Origin: JAUWKC01 sp035527845 | Lineage (GTDB): Bacteria; Planctomycetota; Phycisphaerae; Sedimentisphaerales; Anaerobacaceae | Length of the DNA: 64,000 bases | Direction: 5' to 3' | Assembly (NCBI GenBank): GCA_035527845.1 | Contig: DATKZT010000082.1 | Span: 47,223 to 111,222, forward strand | Part shown: in pieces, positions 16,387 to 26,365 of the stretch | Numbering within the stretch: the first letter of the stretch is position 1 | Layout of the letters: each line of letters starts with the position of its first letter | Translations under genes and position numbers: made by a program | The notes under the pieces: generated by a model | Told to the model about the DNA's origin: nothing | What the model saw: only the letters and a program-made list of their open reading frames with translations | Database searches by the model: none

Positions 16387-17730
16387 GTGGCAGCGAATAT
16401 CACACAAGGCATTTATGAACAGGTGGCCATGCGCAATGCCGGAGAGCCTGAGTTCCTGCAGGCGGTCAAGGAGGTCCTTGATTCACTCGAACCGGTTCTG
16501 CAGAAACACCCGGAGTATGTAAAGGCCAAAATCGTCGAGAGGGTTGTCGAGCCCGAACGTCAGATTGTATTCCGCGTCCCCTGGCAGGACGACAAGGGCC
16601 AGGTCCACGTCAACCGAGGATTCAGAATCGAGTTCAACAGTGTGCTTGGTCCCTACAAGGGCGGCCTGAGATTTCATCCCACCGTCAACGCCAGCATCCT
16701 GAAATTCCTCGGATTCGAGCAGATATTCAAGAATTCGCTAACCACCCTGCCTATGGGCGGCGGCAAAGGCGGCGCCGATTTTGACCCAAAGGGCAAGAGC
16801 GACGATGAGGTCATGCGCTTCTGTCAGAGCTTTATGACAGAGCTTTTCCGCCATATCGGCTCCAATACCGACGTCCCTGCAGGGGACATCGGCGTCGGCG
16901 GAAGAGAAATCGGCTTCATGTTCGGCCAGTATAAACGCCTCAGAAATGAGTATACCGGCGTTCTCACCGGCAAAGGACTTAGCTGGGGAGGTTCACTCAT
17001 TCGCCCCGAGGCCACCGGTTACGGCTGTGTCTACTTTGCTGAGGAAATGCTCAAGAGCCGCGGCGAGAGCCTCAAAGGAAAGGTATGCACCGTTTCAGGC
17101 TCGGGCAATGTGGCCCAGTATACCGTCGAGAAGTTGAACCAGCTCGGCGCAAAGGTCGTCAGCCTCTCCGACTCGAACGGAACCGTCCACGACCCGGACG
17201 GTATCGACGCCGAGAAGCTTGCATTCGTGATGGAGCTGAAGAACGTGCGCCGCGGCCGCATTAAGGAATACGCCGACAAGTTCAAGGCCAAGTACATCGA
17301 TGGCAAACGCCCCTGGGGCATAAAGTGCGACTGTGCATTTCCCAGCGCAACCCAGAACGAGATCGACGAAGAAGACGCCAAAACGCTTCTGGCCAACGGC
17401 TGCATCCTCGTCGCCGAAGGCGCAAACATGCCCAGCACCCCGGAGGCCGTGGACACGTACCTCGACAAGAAGATACTCTACGGCCCCGGAAAAGCCGCAA
17501 ACGCCGGCGGCGTGGCCACTTCGGGCCTTGAAATGTCTCAGAACTCCATGCGAATCTCCTGGACACGCGAGGAGGTCGACGAGAAACTGCACAACATTAT
17601 GATTGCCATACACAAGCAGTGCTTCGAGGCCGCGCAGGAATACGGTCAGCCCGACAATCTCGTAATGGGTGCAAACATCGCGGGGTTTGTAAAGGTCGCC
17701 GATGCAATGCTTGACCACGGTCTTGTGTAA
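16387..17730 (+). CDS. gdhA: NADP-type glutamate dehydrogenase
   Basis: This 447-residue enzyme makes glutamate from 2-oxoglutarate and ammonia. The start is the GTG at 16387, set by a perfect AAGGAGGT 6 nt upstream, and gives exactly the length of the well-known hexameric GdhA. Motifs seen are GPYKGGLRFHP, LPMGGGKGGADFDP with the catalytic lysine, TDVPAGDIGVGGREI, and the Rossmann loop VSGSGNVAQYT. The C-terminus contains GGVATSGLEMSQNS. It is monocistronic, followed by a hairpin terminator at 17796. Confidence 0.96.
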   Translation: MAANITQGIYEQVAMRNAGEPEFLQAVKEVLDSLEPVLQKHPEYVKAKIVERVVEPERQIVFRVPWQDDKGQVHVNRGFRIEFNSVLGPYKGGLRFHPTVNASILKFLGFEQIFKNSLTTLPMGGGKGGADFDPKGKSDDEVMRFCQSFMTELFRHIGSNTDVPAGDIGVGGREIGFMFGQYKRLRNEYTGVLTGKGLSWGGSLIRPEATGYGCVYFAEEMLKSRGESLKGKVCTVSGSGNVAQYTVEKLNQLGAKVVSLSDSNGTVHDPDGIDAEKLAFVMELKNVRRGRIKEYADKFKAKYIDGKRPWGIKCDCAFPSATQNEIDEEDAKTLLANGCILVAEGANMPSTPEAVDTYLDKKILYGPGKAANAGGVATSGLEMSQNSMRISWTREEVDEKLHNIMIAIHKQCFEAAQEYGQPDNLVMGANIAGFVKVADAMLDHGLV

Positions 17731-17795
17731 TGCAATTGCAGGCCCGGCGAGTCGCACCTGAACAAAGATAGAACGGCTGAATTGACGCAATAAGA

Positions 17796-17825
17796 CAGGG
17801 GGGCCGGGAAGGTTCGGTCCCCCTG
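17796..17825 (+). terminator. Hairpin after gdhA
   Basis: CAGGGGG and CCCCCTG form a seven-pair outer stem, with an inner CCG/CGG pair around a short loop. It is followed by a modestly T-rich stretch (CTACTTTGTTCTG), so it is a moderate intrinsic terminator. Confidence 0.6.
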
Positions 17826-17952
17826 CTACTTTGTTCTGCTCTGCACGCCGGGCTGCTTCACACAGATCCAATAATAGTGTAATATCTATTGGCCGATCAT
17901 GCGGCAGCTTAGATGCTCGAAGGGCTCACTGCCGCAAACAGAGGGCTTACTC

Positions 17953-20535
17953 ATGGCAGCCTGGGCAAGTACAGGTCTTACCGGCCTCGATGCAACGCTG
18001 AACGACCTGCGAAAGGGCGACAACGTCGTCTGGCAGGTTGACCGCATCGAGGACTATCAGCACTTCGTCACGCCTTACGTCGCCAGGGCAAAACAGGATG
18101 GACGCAGGCTAATCTACATGCGATTTGCCGACCACCCACCTCTTCTCAAGCCTGATTCCCACGTCACAGTGTACAATCTGGACGCCGACACAGGCTTCGA
18201 GACGTTCTCCACCGACGTCCACAGTATCATCGCAAAAGAGGGAAAAGAGGCGTATTATGTCTTTGACTGCCTCTCGGATTTGCTCAGCGCCTGGGCCACA
18301 GATTTGATGATAGGCAACTTCTTCATGATTACCTGCCCCTTCCTGTTCGAGCTGGATACTATCGCCTACTTCGCCCTGCTCCGAAAAAACCATTCATTCA
18401 AAACCATTGCCCGCATCCGCGAAACCACCCAGATTCTGCTCGACCTGTATAATTTCGACAACAATTTCTACGTCCATCCGCTGAAGGTCTGGAAGCGCTA
18501 CTCGCCAACCATGTTCCTGCCGCACATTCAGCAGGGCGATGAGTTTGTGCCGCTCACCAGCAGCGTTGACGCCACCCGCCTGTTCTCGCACATATCCCAA
18601 CAGGGCCTGGAGCCTGCGCAAAGGGCTTTGGACTACTGGGACAGGCTTTTTCTGCGGGCCGAAGAATTGGCCGAGCTCGAATCCGCGTCCGTTCACGACA
18701 AAGAGCTGACAATCGACCGGCTGTGCAGAATCATGATTGGACGCGACGAGAGAATCCTCAATCTGGCCAAGGAGAACTTCTCGCTGCCGGACCTGTTGAA
18801 CATCAAGAACAGACTCATTGGCACCGGCTTTATCGGCGGCAAGGCCGTCGGAATGCTGCTGGCCAACAGCATCATCTCGAGAAAGACCGATGCCGACCTG
18901 AAATCGCACCTTGAGCCGCACGACTCGTTCTACGTGGGCTCGGACGTTTTCTACACGTACATCGTCGAGAACGGCTGGTGGAAGCTGCGAATGGAGCAGA
19001 AAACCAAACAAGGCTATTTCAGTGTGGCCGCCGAGCTAAAGGAAAAACTCCTACACGGGAAATTCCCCGACCAGATTAGAGAGCAGTTTCAGGAGATGTT
19101 GGAGTACTTCGGCCAGTCCCCCATCATCGTGCGTTCCAGCAGCTTGCTCGAAGATGCCTATGGAAACGCCTTCGCCGGAAAGTACGAAAGCTTATTCTGC
19201 GTCAACCAGGGCAGCCCCGAACAGCGCTACGCCCAGTTCGAGGATGCCGTTCGCCGAGTTTACGGCAGCACGATGAACGAAGCGGCCTTGACCTATCGCC
19301 TCCAGAGGGGGCTCGACCAGCATGACGAGCAGATGGCGCTGCTGATTCAGCGGGTTTCGGGCTCCTATCGAAACGGCTATTTCCTGCCGGACCTGGCGGG
19401 CGTGGGCCTTTCCCGAAACACCTTCGTCTGGAAGCCCGACCTCGACCCAAAAGCCGGTATGATTAGACTGGTGCTCGGTCTCGGTACACGCGCCGTAAAC
19501 AGAGTCGATGACGACTATCCGAGAGTCGTCGCCCTCGACGCGCCGCTGCTCAGGCCCCTTTCCGGTATGGACGACATCAGAAAGTATTCCCAGCACCACG
19601 TCGACCTGCTCGACATCAACGAGAACCTCCTCAAAGCTGTTCCCGTCCAGCAGCTCCTCGCCGAAAAACCGGATATGAGGCTCGACCTGGTCGCCGCAAG
19701 GGACTTCGATATGAACAGGAAGATGAAGACCCTCGGCAAAAAGCAGGACTACTGGCTCATAACCTTCGAGAATCTCTTCGCCCAGACCCCTTTCACCCGG
19801 CTCATGCAGAGAATTCTCAGGACCCTCGAAGAACACTATAATTATCCCGTCGATATCGAGTTTACCGTCAACTTTACGCACGACCGGCAGCTTGTCATAA
19901 ATCTGCTCCAGTGCCGGCCCCTCCAGACCAAGGGCCAGCAGGGCCGCCGAAAAATCCCCTCGAAGGTCGAGCCCGAAAAAGTCTTCTTCCATTGTCAGGG
20001 TTACTTCATGGGCGGCAGCATTTCGCAAAGAATCAGGAAAGTGATTTATGTCGAGCCCGCCGCCTACGTCTCGCTGCCCCTCTCACAAAAGTACGACATA
20101 GCCAGGCTCGTCGGAAAGCTGAACAGGCAGATAGCCGACAAGGAAGCCGAGCCCACAATCCTTCTCGGCCCTGGCCGATGGGGCACCACCACGCCGAGTC
20201 TGGGCGTCCCCGTCGGCTTCCACGAAATCAGCAACATGACCGTGCTGGTCGAAATCGCCTACGAGGGCGGAAATCTCATGCCCGAACTCTCTTATGGCAC
20301 CCACTTCTTCCAGGACCTCGTCGAGGCAGACATCTTCTACGTGGCCCTTTTCCCGAACAAAGAAAACGTCGCCTTCAGGCCCGACCGGCTTGAGAAGATG
20401 CCGAATCTGCTGCCCGACCTCCTGCCCGAAAGTGCCAAATACGCCGGCGTCGTCAAGGTTTGCCGAATCGACCGCCCCGAGCTGCACATTATCTGCGACG
20501 TCCTCTCGCAAGAGCTTCTCTGCGCCTTCAGATAG
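17953..20535 (+). CDS. KaiC-like plus PEP-synthase-like ATP-binding protein
   Basis: This is an 860-residue protein. The N-terminal third resembles a RecA/KaiC-type domain (STGLTGLDATLNDLRKGDNV, DYQHFVTPYV, VFDCLSDLLSAWATDLMIGN). It lacks a clear Walker A loop. The second half is a pyruvate-phosphate-dikinase/PEP-synthase N-terminal ATP-grasp type: KAVGMLLANSII, PIIVRSSSLLEDAYGNAFAG, and near residue 735 GPGRWGTTTPSLGVPVGF. The phosphohistidine and PEP-binding domains of PEP synthase are missing, so full synthesis is unlikely. I infer a regulatory or energy-sensing role. The ATG at 17953 follows GAGGGCT. Confidence 0.8.
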   Translation: MAAWASTGLTGLDATLNDLRKGDNVVWQVDRIEDYQHFVTPYVARAKQDGRRLIYMRFADHPPLLKPDSHVTVYNLDADTGFETFSTDVHSIIAKEGKEAYYVFDCLSDLLSAWATDLMIGNFFMITCPFLFELDTIAYFALLRKNHSFKTIARIRETTQILLDLYNFDNNFYVHPLKVWKRYSPTMFLPHIQQGDEFVPLTSSVDATRLFSHISQQGLEPAQRALDYWDRLFLRAEELAELESASVHDKELTIDRLCRIMIGRDERILNLAKENFSLPDLLNIKNRLIGTGFIGGKAVGMLLANSIISRKTDADLKSHLEPHDSFYVGSDVFYTYIVENGWWKLRMEQKTKQGYFSVAAELKEKLLHGKFPDQIREQFQEMLEYFGQSPIIVRSSSLLEDAYGNAFAGKYESLFCVNQGSPEQRYAQFEDAVRRVYGSTMNEAALTYRLQRGLDQHDEQMALLIQRVSGSYRNGYFLPDLAGVGLSRNTFVWKPDLDPKAGMIRLVLGLGTRAVNRVDDDYPRVVALDAPLLRPLSGMDDIRKYSQHHVDLLDINENLLKAVPVQQLLAEKPDMRLDLVAARDFDMNRKMKTLGKKQDYWLITFENLFAQTPFTRLMQRILRTLEEHYNYPVDIEFTVNFTHDRQLVINLLQCRPLQTKGQQGRRKIPSKVEPEKVFFHCQGYFMGGSISQRIRKVIYVEPAAYVSLPLSQKYDIARLVGKLNRQIADKEAEPTILLGPGRWGTTTPSLGVPVGFHEISNMTVLVEIAYEGGNLMPELSYGTHFFQDLVEADIFYVALFPNKENVAFRPDRLEKMPNLLPDLLPESAKYAGVVKVCRIDRPELHIICDVLSQELLCAFR

Positions 20536-20569
20536 TGCCGTATTTCATAACTCCCGCGAGTACAGCCGA

Positions 20570-20745
20570 CCATCGCTTGTCCGCCGGAGCTTCAGCGAAG
20601 GCGGAAGCATCAAGCATCGCTTGTCCGCCCCAGCTTCAGCGAAGGCGGAAGCACCAAGCATCGAGTACCAAGCATCGAGCATCCAGGATCGAGTATCAAG
20701 CATCACTTGTCCGCCGTTCGTTTGGCGCATTCGACATTTCTTGCT
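20570..20745. repeat. Dispersed CTTGTCCGCC / GAAGGCGGAAGC repeats
   Basis: The unit CTTGTCCGCC-x-GAGCTTCAGCGAAGGCGGAAGCA-type occurs twice in a row here, then a run of variants of CAAGCATCGAG. The unit is an imperfect palindrome (TCCGCC...GGCGGA). Related copies occur near 26225, 27475, 27608, 63525 and 63605. It is a genome-wide dispersed repeat and is not a CRISPR, since unit length and spacing vary. Confidence 0.7.
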
Positions 20746-20753
20746 CGCGATTG

Positions 20754-23483
20754 TCATTCAACCGCTGACTTTACCGCCTCTATGAACTTCAGCCATTCGT
20801 CCTCCGGGACCGTCTTGCCCAATTCGTCATAGCTGAGCCAAAGCTCCTCCAGCCAATTGAGCAGCTCCTCGACGTCAGGCTGGTAAGCCTCGGATTCGAG
20901 CGTTTCAGCGGCGCTTTCCGCCGCCATGGATTTGCCGCCCGCCGACCCGCCGTCCCGGCAGCCGGGAACCTCCAGCGTCCAGGACGCGTACCACAGCCAG
21001 TCCTCACAGAAAACGCGAAGGTCGTTGCAGTCGATGCTGTTGTTGTCCTCGGCCAGGTTGCACAGCGGATTATAGTTGGCCTCGCCCGCGCTGCACTGCC
21101 ACGCCTCGGCGAAAATGGCGTAATCGATGAAGTTGACAACGCCGTCGAGGTCGAAATCCGCCCGGCTCCAGTAGTACTCATCCGCTCCCATATCCACTAT
21201 CGCCGTGCCGTTGGAGTCGCCGTCGATGATCCGCTTCTCGCCGTCGATGTCCGTCTCATTCGGGTCGGTCACGACCTCGTTGTTGCCGGTATCGATGCAC
21301 GGCGAGTCCGAACGAAGATGGTAATTGTTGGGGTCGTTCGCATCACGGACAAAACACGGGTCGTTGCTGATATTTCCCGTCCCCTCGTAGCCGCCCTCGA
21401 TGCACGAGTACGTCACGTAGTAATTATCCCAGTAGCTAAAACTCCCGCTTTTGTTGCCCCAGATGATGCAGTTATTGACATCGGCCCACAGCCCATATAT
21501 GCTATAGGACTCGTTGTCGGCAATAGTGTTGTTGCGCAGAAGGGGCCCCCACCAGATGTTAGTTATAATATACACGCCGCCCTCATAGTTGTGATGAATC
21601 CAGTTGTTTGCCAGAAGCACGTCGTCTGCACTCAAATAAACAACACCGTCTTCAGAGTTGTCTCGAATCTCGTTGTAGCAGACCGACCCCCAGCAGCCCG
21701 AGTACAATTTCACGCCGTAGCCGCCGCGTATGATCCTGTTGTGTTCGATGGTCACGCCTGCGCCGTCGCAATAGATAACCGCGCCCCCCGCCTGGCTTTT
21801 TTCTATCACGAAGCCGTCGATAGTCCCGTCGTTGATGTCCGAGGCCTTCACCACGTAGCTAACATCCCCGTAGGGGTCAGGATCTGTATCGCCGGTGAGC
21901 ACCGTCTCGTTTACCAGCCAGTTTCGCTGCTCCCGCAGCGTTTCATAGCCGGCAAAGCCCCCATACAGGGGAACGCCGTCCACAAGCGCAAAGGTTGCGC
22001 TGCTGCCTTCCGGCGAGGTCGGATGGTACGTCCCCTCGGCCACCCATATTTCGTTCGCATCGCAAGTCCGCGCCCGATTGAGCGCAAGCTCGAGGTCGAT
22101 ATAGGCGTGCAACCAGGACATACCCGTATTGAACCCCACGGCGTCTTCATCCACGTAAATAATATCCACCGGCCAGCAGCACACGTTCGCATCCACTTCC
22201 ACAAATGGGCTGGAGTATGTGTCGCCTTCGATTTCGCAGCGGTTCGTAATCACCCCGTGCATATCGGCCCGGTCGTTGACGGTAACGTTCAAACTCAGCG
22301 AGTCCGATTCGTTCGGCTCTAACTCGCCGAGGGTCCACGTGACCCTATGCGTGAAGACGTCGTAGCTTCCGCCGCCTGAGGCCGAATCGAAATCCACCTC
22401 ATACGGCAGATAATCCGTAAGCACCACGTTACTGTCCGACCAGCCGTTCGCATCATAGCTTATCGTGTAAGTTATCCCGTCCTCCGGCATAACGCACCCG
22501 TTCACGTCCTGTACCTTCTCGAGCGTCATGTAAGGCTCCTTGTACGAAACATCCCCCGCAAGCACAATATCCGCCGGCCCCGATATATCAGCACCCCTGA
22601 TGTAGCACGGGTCCGACGGGAAAGTCCAGTGGTTGAACACCTTTATATTCCCATAATCATTCATGTCAGTCACGTACACCAGCCCTGTGTACGCATCAAC
22701 CGCCATGCTTACCGCTTCTGTTCCGATGTTCTTTTCGCTCGAGCAGGGATCGTTTATGTCTGTGATGTCCGTCTGGACCAGATAGTCGTGCGTCACATCG
22801 TGCGACCACGCACCCGTATAAAGGTATTTGTTGCCCCCGTTGTCCTCATAAAAGGCTATCCCCACCGCCGCGCGCGGATTACTGTCCACAACGATTGGGA
22901 TGCTCCCCAAATACCCGAAATTCGGGTCGCTCGTATCATAATACTTCACCGTATTCGTCTTATCCGTCACAAAGAGGCGCTGTGAATCTTCATCCACAGC
23001 CAGACCATAAGCGGTATCAGTGTATTCCAACTCTTTGTAAGTGCCATCCTCCAAGGTTAAGGTCTTGGACATCGGGTTCCATAAGTAAACATAGAGTTCG
23101 TAACCCTCCCTGCCTGCGGCGTACAGTTTTTGTTCCGATTCGTCGAACACTATCCCGGCGAGTTCATCAGTTGTTGATATATCTTTTATGTCATCCATCC
23201 TCTTTGCGTCGATAAGCTGTATCTTGAACGCGCCATCATAAGTAACGAAAAGCGTCTCCGAATCAGGGTCCAGTGCGAGCCCTACCGCGCCACTGCCCCA
23301 GTGCGCCTGTACGTCTGCCTGATACTCGATTGCCGTTCCCTGGATACCGTAAGCGGTTATTGTACTGTTGGCGTGTTCGGTTATCGCATACACCGACCGG
23401 CCGTACGCAGTCTGCGACACTCCGCAGAATAACAAACACCAGATCATTGTCTGAATACAGATTGTCCGCATTTTTGTGTACAT
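20754..23483 (-). CDS. Secreted propeller / beta-helix / dockerin protein
   Basis: This 909-residue extracellular protein has several domains. A signal peptide (MIWCLLFCGVSQTAYG) is followed by YVTN-like beta-propeller repeats (about 30-330; GLALDPDSETLFVTYD, GLAVDEDSQRLFVTDK). Next comes a DUF11-type adhesion repeat (about 340-440; TYTISYDANGW). A right-handed beta-helix follows (about 445-745; GVTIEHNRIIRGGYGVKL, LRNNTIADNES). The dockerin-like segment (ADFDLDGVVNFIDYAIFAEA, about 773-835) has the Asp/Asn calcium loop. No catalytic residues can be assigned. I infer binding or processing of a surface polysaccharide. The first 100 codons are duplicated at 24586-24960. Confidence 0.82.
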   Translation of the reverse strand: MYTKMRTICIQTMIWCLLFCGVSQTAYGRSVYAITEHANSTITAYGIQGTAIEYQADVQAHWGSGAVGLALDPDSETLFVTYDGAFKIQLIDAKRMDDIKDISTTDELAGIVFDESEQKLYAAGREGYELYVYLWNPMSKTLTLEDGTYKELEYTDTAYGLAVDEDSQRLFVTDKTNTVKYYDTSDPNFGYLGSIPIVVDSNPRAAVGIAFYEDNGGNKYLYTGAWSHDVTHDYLVQTDITDINDPCSSEKNIGTEAVSMAVDAYTGLVYVTDMNDYGNIKVFNHWTFPSDPCYIRGADISGPADIVLAGDVSYKEPYMTLEKVQDVNGCVMPEDGITYTISYDANGWSDSNVVLTDYLPYEVDFDSASGGGSYDVFTHRVTWTLGELEPNESDSLSLNVTVNDRADMHGVITNRCEIEGDTYSSPFVEVDANVCCWPVDIIYVDEDAVGFNTGMSWLHAYIDLELALNRARTCDANEIWVAEGTYHPTSPEGSSATFALVDGVPLYGGFAGYETLREQRNWLVNETVLTGDTDPDPYGDVSYVVKASDINDGTIDGFVIEKSQAGGAVIYCDGAGVTIEHNRIIRGGYGVKLYSGCWGSVCYNEIRDNSEDGVVYLSADDVLLANNWIHHNYEGGVYIITNIWWGPLLRNNTIADNESYSIYGLWADVNNCIIWGNKSGSFSYWDNYYVTYSCIEGGYEGTGNISNDPCFVRDANDPNNYHLRSDSPCIDTGNNEVVTDPNETDIDGEKRIIDGDSNGTAIVDMGADEYYWSRADFDLDGVVNFIDYAIFAEAWQCSAGEANYNPLCNLAEDNNSIDCNDLRVFCEDWLWYASWTLEVPGCRDGGSAGGKSMAAESAAETLESEAYQPDVEELLNWLEELWLSYDELGKTVPEDEWLKFIEAVKSAVE

Positions 23484-23555
23484 GATTAGCTCCCTTCATT
23501 ATCAGGGTTAATAAGTTTCCTTAACGAGTCTTTCTACCCTATCCGGCCCGGGCAC

Positions 23556-24245
23556 CTACCTCTTCCGGCGCAACAGCAACGTTCCCAAAGCCAGCAGGGC
23601 TAACGTGCCCGGTTCGGGAATCAAGTTGATGTGCGAGTGAGTCTCCGCACCGCGAAGGCTAATGAGAAACGGACTGTCGTTTACCCAGTACCCGTACACT
23701 TGTCCGTCCCCGTAGCTCCCGCCTGAAGTGCTCATCACAAGGTCATATCCATAGATGTTGATTTCAGTACTATCGTATGCGCTGAGGTAGTCTGTTATCG
23801 ACCCCGCATGCAAGTTTGCTATACCGGAGCTTCTTGCAATCACACGCTCAACGGCGCCCCCCTCCATGTTAAGGATTCCTGAATCTTCAGCAATTAATGC
23901 ATCTGTGTAGTCACTGGTGAAAAAATTAACGGTCGTGTTGTTCAGTGCCGTTGCGAGGTGAATATCCCCGCCGGAGATGTTTATAGTGCTGTAGTCAAAG
24001 GCCCCTACTTCCGCGTAGCCATCCACCACATTAAGGGTGCTCCCGTCGAAAGTGGAGATGTAGTCGGCGCTTCCGCCTAACATATCGACAACCGTATCGT
24101 CATTGTAGATGTTCACCACATCCCATGACTCGCCCGGCAGTATCTGCCCGCTCGAGGTAAAGATTTTATCCTCCAGCACCCCTTGCGCGGGCCAGGCCGC
24201 AAGCAGAACCACTGCTGACATAATTATCCAAATTTTCGTTTTCAT
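23556..24245 (-). CDS. PEP-CTERM protein, copy 1
   Basis: This 229-residue secreted protein starts at an ATG at 24245 with a signal peptide (IWIIMSAVVLLAAWPAQG). The body has regular beta-helix-like rungs (NVVDGYAEVG, YSTINISGGD, NTTVNFFTSD, SGILNMEGGA, STEINIYGYD). It ends with the PEP-CTERM sorting tail IPEPGTLALLALGTLLLRRK. Proteins of this type are exported and processed by an exosortase/archaeosortase-like system. The gene is paralogous to 25033-25716. The two share the first 95 residues and the tail, and differ in the middle rungs. Confidence 0.82.
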   Translation of the reverse strand: MKTKIWIIMSAVVLLAAWPAQGVLEDKIFTSSGQILPGESWDVVNIYNDDTVVDMLGGSADYISTFDGSTLNVVDGYAEVGAFDYSTINISGGDIHLATALNNTTVNFFTSDYTDALIAEDSGILNMEGGAVERVIARSSGIANLHAGSITDYLSAYDSTEINIYGYDLVMSTSGGSYGDGQVYGYWVNDSPFLISLRGAETHSHINLIPEPGTLALLALGTLLLRRKR

Positions 24246-24585
24246 AATACGCCTCCTTTTTTCGCATTTCCGTACCCTTTTTGATCTTTCCATTGTAGTT
24301 TTGCTTTCCACAGGATGCCTTACGGCATTTGCATTTTCATTTTCACGTTTCCCTTCGTGTCCGCTCCACGCATCCACCCATTTAGCCATCTACGCATCTA
24401 CTCATCTACCCATCTACTCTCTTCCGCTCCGCACCGTTCTTTTGCTACATACCTGACTCCTTCCTGCACATGCCATAAGGCTTATCCGAATCTTATTATA
24501 CCATATCCAACCGGCCTCATCCCGGATAAATACCTGCGAAAAATGGGTTTTGCGTCCCGCAACCTGCATTTTCCGTAAAGGTACC

Positions 24586-24960
24586 TTAACCGCTATCAAG
24601 ATGCGCAAAACCCGTCCCCTGTTCCCTCACTTTTCTCACTTTTTTTGCCGGTGCTCCCTCCTGCTCGACCACCATTCTCTTTGCGTCGATAAGCTGTATC
24701 TTGGACGCGCCATCATAAGTAACGAAAAGAGTCTCCGAATCCGGGTCCAGTGCCAGCCCTACCGCGCCACTGCCCCAGTGCGCCTGTACGTCTGCCTGAT
24801 ACTGGATTGCCGTTCCCTGGATGCCGTAAGCGGTTATTGTACTGTTGGCGTGTTCGGTTATGGCATACACCGAACGCCCGTAAGCGGTCTGTGAAAAGCC
24901 GCCCAACAACAAACACCAGATCATTATCTGAATACAGATTGTCCGCATTTTCGTGTACAT
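24586..24960 (-). pseudogene. Truncated copy of the propeller-protein N-terminus
   Basis: The first 100 codons repeat the start of the 909-residue gene almost exactly (signal peptide through DSETLFVTYDGASKIQLIDA). After KRM the frame enters unrelated spacer and ends with 24 foreign residues. This is the joint of the tandem duplication. A secreted short peptide could still be made, but no function is expected. Confidence 0.8.
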
Positions 24961-25032
24961 GATTAGCTCCCTTCATTATCAAGGTTAATAAGTTTCTTTA
25001 ACGAGTCTTTCCATCCCAGCCGGCCCGGGCAC

Positions 25033-25716
25033 CTACCTCTTCCGGCGCAACAGCAACGTTCCCAAAGCCAGCAGGGCTAACGTGCCCGGTTCTGGAATCT
25101 CGTTTATATGTGAATACGTTTCGGCGCCATACAGATCCACCGTGAAGGGACTGCCAGTGAGCCAGAATCCGGTGAGTTGTCCGCCGTCATAGGCGCCCCC
25201 CGTCGGATCATAGTTGAAATCATAGCCATAGATGTTCACTACCGAGGTACCCGAAGCCCCAAGGCAGTCTGTGATCAATCCACCATATATATTCAATAAC
25301 CCGGAATCTGATGCACCAACCTGCTCCACGGTGCCACCATACATATTCGCTGTTCCAAATTCCCCAGCGCCCAGAGCACGTGACTGCCCAGTTGCGTAGA
25401 AGTTAACCGTGCCATAATTCCAAGCGTGCGCTCCGGAAAGCTCGGCGCCCGAGATGTTTATGGTGCTGTACTCAAAGGCCCCTACTTCCGCGTAGCCATC
25501 CACCACATTAAGGGTGCTGCCGTCGAAAGTGGAGATGTAGTCGGCGCTTCCGCCTAACATATCCACAACCGTATCGTCGTTGTAGATGTTCACGATGTCC
25601 CAGGACTCGCCCGGCAGGATTTGACCGCTCGAATAGAAGTCCTTGTTCACCCCCTGCGCCGAGCAGGCCGCAACTAGAACCACTCCTGCCATAATTATGT
25701 AAGTTTTCGTTTCCAT
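25033..25716 (-). CDS. PEP-CTERM protein, copy 2
   Basis: This 227-residue paralogue of the 23556-24245 protein has the same signal peptide layout (YIIMAGVVLVAACSAQG), an identical early block (GQILPGESWD, YNDDTVVDMLGGSADYIS) and the same tail IPEPGTLALLALGTLLLRRK. The middle rungs differ (AWNYGTVNFYATGQ, EFGTANMYGGTVEQVG). An ATG at 25716 gives the signal peptide a normal length. It is probably transcribed alone. Conserved ends around a variable middle suggest that the middle is the part exposed outside the cell. Confidence 0.82.
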   Translation of the reverse strand: METKTYIIMAGVVLVAACSAQGVNKDFYSSGQILPGESWDIVNIYNDDTVVDMLGGSADYISTFDGSTLNVVDGYAEVGAFEYSTINISGAELSGAHAWNYGTVNFYATGQSRALGAGEFGTANMYGGTVEQVGASDSGLLNIYGGLITDCLGASGTSVVNIYGYDFNYDPTGGAYDGGQLTGFWLTGSPFTVDLYGAETYSHINEIPEPGTLALLALGTLLLRRKR

Positions 25717-26365
25717 AATGACCTCCTTCTTCGCATTTCCGTACCCTTTTTGATCTTTGCTTTGTAGTTTTGCCTTTTGCATTTTGATTTTTGCTTTTCT
25801 CTTAATCGAACCGCATTACCGCATCATTTCATTGGCGACTCCTTTCCGCACCTGCCATAAGGCTTATCCGAATCTTATTATACCATATCCAACCGGCCTC
25901 ATCCCGGATAAATACCTGCGAAAAATGGGTTTTGCGGGCCGCAAGCTGCATTTTCCGCAAACCGACTTTAACCACTGACAAGATGCGCAAACCCCGTCCC
26001 CTGTTCCCTCACTTTTCTCACTTTTTTTGCCGGTGCTCCCTCCTGCTCGACCTCCCTGGCTCAGTCAGCTTCACCAACGGGGCAACCGCCCCGCGGACGA
26101 GGACGGCAAGCCGCCACAAACCTCGCTTTACGACCGGCTTGTCTCAAGCCTTGTCAGCCGATTCTTTGCGCGGCGGAACCCCAAGCTGACTGAATACCTC
26201 TGTGTTCTCGGTGCTTGCCCGCCACCCCGCTTGTCCGCCGAAGGCGGATTCGTTTGGCGGGCTTGCCCGCCGTCTTTCTGGCGGGGCCAACCTCCAAAAA
26301 CCGAATCGTTAGAATAGTACATAAGTATATACGCATATACTTATATACTCTGTGCTCCCTCCTTG

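Larger units (their letters stand above)
23197..26054. repeat. Tandem duplication of about 1.4 kb
   Basis: Copy 1 (about 23197-24672) and copy 2 (about 24677-26054) begin with the same TCTTTGCGTCGATAAGCTGT string and end with CGGTGCTCCCTCCTGCTCGA. Each contains the first part of the propeller gene, a PEP-CTERM gene and a shared spacer (CCAACCGGCCTCATCCCGGA). Copy 1 leads into the intact 909-residue gene, and copy 2 leads into a truncated one. The two PEP-CTERM genes are near-identical at both ends but very different in the middle, so they diverged or exchanged sequence after duplication. Confidence 0.8.

Noticed and set aside
20570..20745. Short repeats with spacers resembling a CRISPR array
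   Set aside because: Repeat units differ in length, spacing is irregular and the same units occur elsewhere in spacers. It is a dispersed repeat family.
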